A DNA stretch of 11,243 bases from the NCBI GenBank assembly GCA_937928455.1, contig CALFUG010000370.1, positions 1-11,243 on the forward strand, written 5' to 3'. Below, one piece after another: positions 6,461 to 11,243 of this stretch. The DNA is from an uncultured Clostridia bacterium. GTDB lineage: Bacteria > Bacillota > Clostridia > Peptostreptococcales > Anaerovoracaceae. Made by a program: the position numbers and the translations under genes. Within the stretch, counting starts at the first letter, position 1; every line of letters begins with the position of its first letter. The notes under the pieces are model-generated. The model ran no database searches, was not told where the DNA came from, and saw nothing but the letters and a program-made list of their open reading frames with translations.

Positions 6461-8630
6461 GATTCTCCATATATTTTCTATATAGCTTATGGTAGCCGCG
6501 ATAACAACCTTCCCATAGCAACACACCCAGAACCCCAAGAATTATGCCAAATAACAGTCCGTATCCCGTACGATACACACCCAAATACAAGGGGGTTCGA
6601 ATATGTTGGAAAGTGTTTGCTACAGAAGTCATACCAATAACACCGGCCAATCCAAAAAGAATAGTCCATAGCTTAAATCGACGAACGGAAGCATAAATCA
6701 TCATAATGATGGCGGGAAATGCAATGAGAAACTCCTTGGTTCTCGGCCTGGCAATCAGAAGATCTTCCATTTTATTTCGCACCACCATCTCCAAACTGCT
6801 TACTTCAATATTAGAAGAATGTCCTGTTCGGATAATGTAGTAGGCGCCCATTCCCAGAACAAGTATGCCCAAGACTATCATCCAAATCTTAACACTTAAG
6901 TTCAATAATTCCTTAATATCATGGAACTCCAGACGCCCCACCTTTTTCTTGCTTTCTCCATATCCGAAAAATGCGAGAAATGCCAACACATAAAAGGCCA
7001 TGGGCAATAGTTGTGCTACTTTCACTCCTCTAAAAATATCGATTTCCAACATGTATGGAATCGAAGAAATGGGTGCCGCGCTAAACAACCCCCCCAGCAG
7101 TGCAATAGCCACCGACACCACCAGAGTCCCCACTCCAAATGCGATAATCTTCCCCAATGGTTCTTGCTCCGACAAATGATCCTGAGCCAGCCTGGCTTGG
7201 TAGGTAAAGAAGCTGATGGCAATACTGGATATCACCACGGCGCCGAAGAAAGATGCGGTTAATTCAAACCACTCCGGCATGGCCAACGCCATACCTGCCA
7301 CACCAATACCTCCTACGATGCCCAGGGCAAGCTGCACTTTTTTTGGGATAGGAAACAGGATTCCCAGCAGCAGCAACACACCCAATACGCTTCCCAAACC
7401 CATCATAATTTTCTGGATAGCTCCCACCTGATACGGTGCCATCTGCACCGCTTTTCCGGGAGTAAAACCACGTTCTGCCAATCGCTCTTCCAGATTATAA
7501 AATAGTTGCTGATATTCCTCCACATCGGTTACATAGGTGTGCAAATCCTCCATCTCGAATATAGGCTTATAGTAAATCACTCGTATATTTCGTTCTACCA
7601 CCGCTCGAAATAGTGTGTTTTCAATTTCTTTGGCGCCTTCATATCCATAATACTGATACCGATTCTGAATGTAAGGCCACACGGTAAATACGCGAACTGC
7701 ATCGTATTGAGAGCTTTGCGCCACCTCTTCTACCCCGAATTGCATGATATTCTGTCTCTGGGTGGTGTTTTCAATCAAACCAATGGTCCCGTTGTTGTTC
7801 AAGATATAGTCCCGTGCAAAATCCAGGCCCTCATCGTACCCGAAAACCGCCTGCCCTCCCACAATGATGTAGTCTGGCTGAATACCGTACTCTTGGTATC
7901 CCTCCAGCACGGCTTGGGCAAATTTTGTGTCATTCCAACCATTATAACTCATAGTTCTGGGAACAATATTCATCTCTGCTTTCTGAATTTCTTCTACCTT
8001 TTCCGGTAAGAACCCCAAGCTGATAAACATAATCTTTGAACTTACAATATCAATTCGCTCCTGGTAGCCGGTATTATCCGAGTTTTGATATTTGTATTTT
8101 TCAGAATATAATGTGACATCTGCCGTTCCGTCCAGGAACACAAAGAGTGCGTCATCTTCTTCCCACAAAATGTATCGATCTGGTTGAATTCGTTCCGTAA
8201 TGCCTTGTTTCACAAACTCTCGAATCGGTCCTTGGCAAGAAACCACCACATCAAAAACGTCATACCCGCGAAGTTCCATAGAATCCACAAATCCTTGGGG
8301 ATATTTTTCACTCCAATGGGATTCTTTCAGCAGCTGATTCATCATGACCCCAGTCACCGGATATTCCGTTTCCTCCATTAACGTTACGATGCTTTCTTCT
8401 GTTAAGCCTACTTGCCGAATTCCCATCTCTTTAAATTCTGCCAACCACCAGTCCACTGAGTGAGTGGATTGTTGGGCCATAGCCAGAATTTCATTATAGT
8501 CCAGCACGATATCATATGTTTTGTTATTCTTTTCTACCCCAAAACGACCTGCCATCACAAACAGGCTGACCACCATCACTAAAGCCAATAATATTAATAA
8601 AACCCTGTTATGTCTGATGTATTCCTTCAT
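6453..8630 (-). CDS. DUF5693 family multi-spanning membrane protein, function unknown
   Basis: This 725-aa protein has one N-terminal membrane anchor (about 10-28), a large, probably extracytoplasmic domain (about 30-405), and nine further hydrophobic segments (near 407-428, 431-451, 457-477, 492-516, 538-557, 579-600, 635-649, 654-673, 688-708). I recognise it as DUF5693 from the EIVLDY-like start of the soluble domain (TYDIVLDYNEI), the VVERNIRVIYYKP stretch ending it, and the LLIARPRTKEFLIAFPA motif before a late helix. No catalytic motif is evident and no function is established to my knowledge. It lies between a small exported protein and csaB, overlapping csaB by 8 nt, which points to cell-surface polymer assembly or export. 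A GTG at 8639 is in frame but overlaps the Shine-Dalgarno; ATG 8630 follows AAGGAG by 8 nt and is chosen. Confidence 0.85.
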   Translation of the reverse strand: MKEYIRHNRVLLILLALVMVVSLFVMAGRFGVEKNNKTYDIVLDYNEILAMAQQSTHSVDWWLAEFKEMGIRQVGLTEESIVTLMEETEYPVTGVMMNQLLKESHWSEKYPQGFVDSMELRGYDVFDVVVSCQGPIREFVKQGITERIQPDRYILWEEDDALFVFLDGTADVTLYSEKYKYQNSDNTGYQERIDIVSSKIMFISLGFLPEKVEEIQKAEMNIVPRTMSYNGWNDTKFAQAVLEGYQEYGIQPDYIIVGGQAVFGYDEGLDFARDYILNNNGTIGLIENTTQRQNIMQFGVEEVAQSSQYDAVRVFTVWPYIQNRYQYYGYEGAKEIENTLFRAVVERNIRVIYYKPIFEMEDLHTYVTDVEEYQQLFYNLEERLAERGFTPGKAVQMAPYQVGAIQKIMMGLGSVLGVLLLLGILFPIPKKVQLALGIVGGIGVAGMALAMPEWFELTASFFGAVVISSIAISFFTYQARLAQDHLSEQEPLGKIIAFGVGTLVVSVAIALLGGLFSAAPISSIPYMLEIDIFRGVKVAQLLPMAFYVLAFLAFFGYGESKKKVGRLEFHDIKELLNLSVKIWMIVLGILVLGMGAYYIIRTGHSSNIEVSSLEMVVRNKMEDLLIARPRTKEFLIAFPAIIMMIYASVRRFKLWTILFGLAGVIGMTSVANTFQHIRTPLYLGVYRTGYGLLFGIILGVLGVLLWEGCYRGYHKLYRKYMENHD

Positions 8631-8642
8631 CCCAATCACTCC

Positions 8643-9041
8643 TTAATTCAGGGTATAGCTTCCTCGAATCATGATATAGGCCTCCGTCGAGGCTTTAACC
8701 CCTCTTCCGTCACTTCGGGGTACCAACAACAAATGGTTGGTCTTGCAAGGTTGTCCGGTTCTCAGGTCCTGTCCTCCCGTGATATCCGAAATCCCATTGG
8801 CTCCATTGTCAATGGCTGTCACCTCACCACTTCGTACAATAATTTCCGTTCCTTCTCCGCCAATCACGGTTTGTCCTGGTTGCAATTGCAGAACTTTATA
8901 AGATAGTCTGCTATCCACATAGGATTTCGTTACCACGGGATCATCTGTGGATCCTGGTATGGAAGTATCTCCGAAAGCCGTCATCCATCCGATAGACAGA
9001 ATCAGCAAAAGCACCAATACGCCAAATCCTACTCTCTTCAT
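8643..9041 (-). CDS. Small exported protein of unknown function, upstream of DUF5693
   Basis: The 132-aa protein begins with a clear signal peptide: Lys2/Arg3, a hydrophobic core VGFGVLVLLLILSIGWM (about 4-20), and a likely cleavage after TAFG near residue 24. There is no lipobox cysteine, so it is probably secreted or wall-associated rather than a lipoprotein. The mature part has VVTKSYVDSRLSYKVLQLQPGQTVIGGEGTEIIVRSGEVTAI-like alternating beta pattern, a glycine-rich middle (NGANGISDITGGQD), and ends in LLVPRSDGRGVKAS and IMIRGSYTLN, suggesting a small all-beta domain. I recall similar proteins in spore-forming Clostridia, usually annotated hypothetical; I cannot assign a function. It starts 5 nt after the nnrD stop with AGGAG spaced 8 nt, and ends 12 nt before the DUF5693 ATG, so the two are surely co-translated from one mRNA and may work together. 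Confidence 0.85.
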   Translation of the reverse strand: MKRVGFGVLVLLLILSIGWMTAFGDTSIPGSTDDPVVTKSYVDSRLSYKVLQLQPGQTVIGGEGTEIIVRSGEVTAIDNGANGISDITGGQDLRTGQPCKTNHLLLVPRSDGRGVKASTEAYIMIRGSYTLN

Positions 9042-9046
9042 ATTCT

Positions 9047-9892
9047 TTACTCCTGTTCCATTTGAATAAAAGCCGCCGACAAATTATCCAGAAGATCGGT
9101 TGCGGTCATGGAAATCATTCCATGACGTGCTGCCGCCAAGTCTCCTGCCATTCCGTGAATATATACACCAGCTACCGATGCCTGCCAAGGTGGCAGGCCC
9201 GTCCCCAGTAGTCCTGCAATGATGCCCGTAAGCACATCCCCGGTGCCGCCTGTGGCCATACCTGGATTTCCGGTGGTGTTGATGGCCACTTTCCCATCGG
9301 GCGACATGATTAATGTTCCATGTCCTTTCAATACCACCCAAGCGGAAGTGGCCTCCACCAATTTAGCCGCAATTTCTTCCCGGCTCCATCGGCCCATATC
9401 TTCTTTTTCCACGGCCAAAAGCCGCTGTGCTTCCTTTATGTGAGGCGTTATGATTACCGGTCCCGGATAATTCCGAATCCACGAGTTTTTTCCCTTTAGC
9501 GCGATTTGATTTAATCCATCAGCATCCAACACCAACGGTCCGGTATAGCCAGAAAAAATATGTTCTATAATCTCTCCCTCCAGAGTACCCATTCCCAATC
9601 CCGGGCCTATGGCAATGGCTTGGTACGAATCCAGGCCTGTCAGGGGCTGACCTCGGTCCATTAAAACCGCTTCCCAAACACCATTTTGTACGATAGGGAA
9701 CATTTCTTCCGGAATATTTACATACACCAGGCCCACACCCGACTTCAATGTGGCCTTGGCAGAAAGTAATGCAGCGCCTCCCATCCCCTTACTCCCGGCA
9801 ATGAGAAGAACTCTTCCATAACTTCCTTTATGGGTTTCTTGTTTTCTCGGCGAAAACCATCCGGAAACCACTTTTCCATCTACCGTAATCAT
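9047..9892 (-). CDS. nnrD: ADP-dependent NAD(P)H-hydrate dehydratase
   Basis: The 281-aa protein is the carbohydrate-kinase-like dehydratase that repairs damaged NAD(P)H hydrates (S-epimer) using ADP in bacteria. Motifs in order: HKGSYGRVLLIAGSKGMGGAA (21-41), AIGPGLGMG (94-102), LVLDADGLNQIA (120-131), VIITPHIKEAQRL (146-158), VVLKGHGTLI (186-195) and NPGMATGGTGDVLTGIIAGLL (209-229), with the catalytic aspartate in GTGD (Asp219). Many bacteria have this domain fused behind an NnrE epimerase domain; here it stands alone and full-length, and no epimerase gene is seen in the window. An AGGAGA Shine-Dalgarno lies 8 nt before the ATG. It follows mgtE by 35 nt and precedes the exported protein by 5 nt. 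Its link to the cell-surface genes is probably positional rather than functional. Confidence 0.94.
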   Translation of the reverse strand: MITVDGKVVSGWFSPRKQETHKGSYGRVLLIAGSKGMGGAALLSAKATLKSGVGLVYVNIPEEMFPIVQNGVWEAVLMDRGQPLTGLDSYQAIAIGPGLGMGTLEGEIIEHIFSGYTGPLVLDADGLNQIALKGKNSWIRNYPGPVIITPHIKEAQRLLAVEKEDMGRWSREEIAAKLVEATSAWVVLKGHGTLIMSPDGKVAINTTGNPGMATGGTGDVLTGIIAGLLGTGLPPWQASVAGVYIHGMAGDLAAARHGMISMTATDLLDNLSAAFIQMEQE

Positions 9893-9898
9893 GATTCG

Positions 9899-9915
9899 AT
9901 TCTCCTATCGAGAAT
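9899..9915 (-). promoter_or_regulatory. Small hairpin overlapping the nnrD ribosome binding site
   Basis: In the 35-nt gap between mgtE and nnrD the minus strand reads ATTCTC-GATAG-GAGAAT, a perfect 6-bp stem with a 5-nt loop. The AGGAGA Shine-Dalgarno of nnrD spans the loop end and the 3' arm, so folding would partly hide it. The absence of a U-tract argues against a terminator. The stem is short and may have no role. Confidence 0.35.
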
Positions 9916-9927
9916 ACTTCGTTCCGT

Positions 9928-11243
9928 CTACAGACCTAAAATCAGTGTAGCCAGCAAGAAATATGTTACTACGGACACCATATCCGTCATGGATGCAATC
10001 ATGGGGGTGGCCATTAGCGCAGGGTCAATCTTACACTTCTTCGCCAAGAGTGGCAACATTCCTCCAATTAGCTTGGCAAAGAATATAATCAATAGCAAGG
10101 ACAATGAGATGGTGAGAGCAATTAAAACACTTTCACCGTCCAGGAAGATTACTTTCACAAAATTCATGGCACTGAGCAAAACTCCCACTGCCAAGCTAAT
10201 CCTCAACTCTTTCCACAGTACCTTCATTCCGTCCTTTAGTTCGATTTCTCCAGTAGCAAGTCCTCGAATAATGACCGTCGCTGCTTGAGACCCACTGTTT
10301 CCTCCAGTACCCATCAACAGAGGTAAATATGCCACAAGAATAATGACCTGGGATAACATTCCTTCAAACCTGCTAATAATGAGCCCTGTCACCATCAAAG
10401 AAATCATCAGGAATAACAGCCAGGGGAATCGGCTCTTTACATGCGAAAACACACTGGCGTCTAAATATTCCAAATGGAAACTACCAAAAACCCCCGCCAT
10501 ACGTTCAAAGTCTTCGGTAGCCTCTTCTTCAATGACTTCGAAAATGTCGTCTACGGTAACAATCCCTACCAACCGGCTTTCATTATCCACCACGGGTATG
10601 GCCAAAAATCCATATCGCTTAAAGACTTCCGAAACCACTTCCTGGTCATCGTGCACATTGACGGAAACAAAGTCTTGCTGCATGATGTCTTCAATGATGG
10701 TGTCTCCCTCGGAAATCACCAAGGATCGCAATGAGATGATTCCCACTAATTTCCGACCGTTATCTTTCACATAACATGTATAAATGGTCTCGGAATCAAA
10801 CGACTCTTTTTTAATATAAGCTAACGCTTCCTCCACTGTCATGGTTTGACGTAAACTGATGTATTCCGGTGTCATCAGTGTTCCCGCCGAACCTTCAGGA
10901 TAGTTTAAAAACGTATTAATTCGTTTCCGTTCTTCCTTTGGAGTTTTCTCCAAAATTTTGTCCACTACATTGGCCGGGAGTTCTTCCAACACATCAATCA
11001 TGTCGTCAAAATCCAGTTCTTCTAAAATGAAGCTGATTTCTTTGTCTGTAATGGTATTAATAATGCTGATTTGGTCCTCAATGGGCATATAAGAAAACAC
11101 ATCCACCGACAATTCCTTGGGAAGGCTGCGGAACAAAATCACCGCTCGCTCCAATCCCACGTGCTCCATCACCTCTTCCAAAGCTTCTGCCACATCCACT
11201 GCATTATTCATTTCAATCAGAGCATCTCTGGCCTTGATGTATT
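9928..11243 (-). CDS. mgtE: Magnesium transporter MgtE (5' end cut by right window edge)
   Basis: The frame stays open to the window edge, so the true start lies outside: 10 codons upstream of the first internal ATG (11211) still read as family-like sequence (YIKARDALIE). About 437 residues are visible against a usual length near 450. Order of parts, numbered from that ATG: cytoplasmic N domain (to about 115), two CBS domains (GTLMTPEYISLRQTMTVEEAL and the following MQQDFVSVNVHDDQEVV repeat, to about 240), a connecting helix, then five membrane helices from about 265. The pore-region hallmarks YLPLLMGTGGNSGSQAATVIIRGLA and, near the end, DPALMATPMIASMTDMVSVVTYFLLA with the conserved acidic TDM residue are intact. 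It is an Mg2+ channel of the plasma membrane; the N and CBS domains sense cytoplasmic Mg2+ and close the pore. It is the first visible gene of the long unit. Confidence 0.95.
   Translation of the reverse strand, partial: YIKARDALIEMNNAVDVAEALEEVMEHVGLERAVILFRSLPKELSVDVFSYMPIEDQISIINTITDKEISFILEELDFDDMIDVLEELPANVVDKILEKTPKEERKRINTFLNYPEGSAGTLMTPEYISLRQTMTVEEALAYIKKESFDSETIYTCYVKDNGRKLVGIISLRSLVISEGDTIIEDIMQQDFVSVNVHDDQEVVSEVFKRYGFLAIPVVDNESRLVGIVTVDDIFEVIEEEATEDFERMAGVFGSFHLEYLDASVFSHVKSRFPWLLFLMISLMVTGLIISRFEGMLSQVIILVAYLPLLMGTGGNSGSQAATVIIRGLATGEIELKDGMKVLWKELRISLAVGVLLSAMNFVKVIFLDGESVLIALTISLSLLLIIFFAKLIGGMLPLLAKKCKIDPALMATPMIASMTDMVSVVTYFLLATLILGL

Noticed and set aside
6461..6538. Upstream extension of csaB adding 26 residues
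   Set aside because: It lies inside the DUF5693 coding region, has no family resemblance, and ATG 6460 has a GGAG close by and starts exactly at the conserved MTKILISGYYG sequence.
9830..10288. Long plus-strand open frames, for example opposite mgtE and opposite the beta-subunit gene (803-1264)
   Set aside because: They are antisense to genes with clear family motifs, have no recognisable domains, and carry no supporting Shine-Dalgarno or promoter.
1..11243. CRISPR arrays, insertion sequences, tRNA/rRNA genes, long tandem repeats
   Set aside because: Reading both strands shows no regularly spaced repeats, transposase sequence, terminal inverted repeats or RNA-gene signatures; almost the whole window is accounted for by housekeeping-type coding sequence.

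Overview
The window reads as a stretch of a chromosome from an anaerobic, low-to-moderate-GC Gram-positive bacterium of the Clostridia type. Three things suggest this: a ferredoxin-linked 2-oxoacid oxidoreductase, a transketolase split into two genes, and the CsaB/TagA pair used to build the pyruvylated secondary cell wall polymer (SCWP) that holds S-layer (SLH-domain) proteins. Genus cannot be read from the sequence. Every supported gene lies on the minus strand, so transcription runs from the right end to the left. I see no mobile element, rRNA, tRNA, CRISPR array or phage gene.

Right to left, the first transcription unit is tightly packed: mgtE (Mg2+ channel/transporter, cut by the right edge) - nnrD (NAD(P)H-hydrate dehydratase) - a 132-aa exported protein of unknown function - a 725-aa membrane protein recognised as DUF5693 - csaB (SCWP pyruvyltransferase) - wecG/tagA-type ManNAc transferase - transketolase N-terminal subunit - transketolase C-terminal subunit. 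Gaps are 35 nt or less, several genes overlap, and a strong intrinsic terminator (2755-2786) closes the unit. The central four genes look like a cell-surface module: TagA-type enzymes add ManNAc to a lipid-linked precursor, CsaB pyruvylates that ManNAc, and the multi-spanning DUF5693 protein sits just upstream of csaB, the place held by the membrane protein CsaA in the Bacillus csaAB operon.

After a 277-bp non-coding gap, a second unit begins from an extended -10 promoter. It has a very short leader, a TTG start with a near-consensus Shine-Dalgarno, and a small inverted repeat next to the -10. It encodes the four subunits of a 2-oxoacid:ferredoxin oxidoreductase in the order delta (ferredoxin) - alpha (VorB/KorA) - beta - gamma; the gamma gene runs off the left edge. 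This enzyme oxidatively decarboxylates a 2-oxoacid to acyl-CoA and passes electrons to ferredoxin, as in amino-acid fermentation or reductive biosynthesis.

No obviously new system is present. The least understood parts are the DUF5693 protein and the small exported protein beside it, which form a candidate uncharacterised component of SCWP assembly. Several starts were moved from the longest open frame to an internal ATG on the basis of Shine-Dalgarno position and family alignment; each case is explained in its entry.
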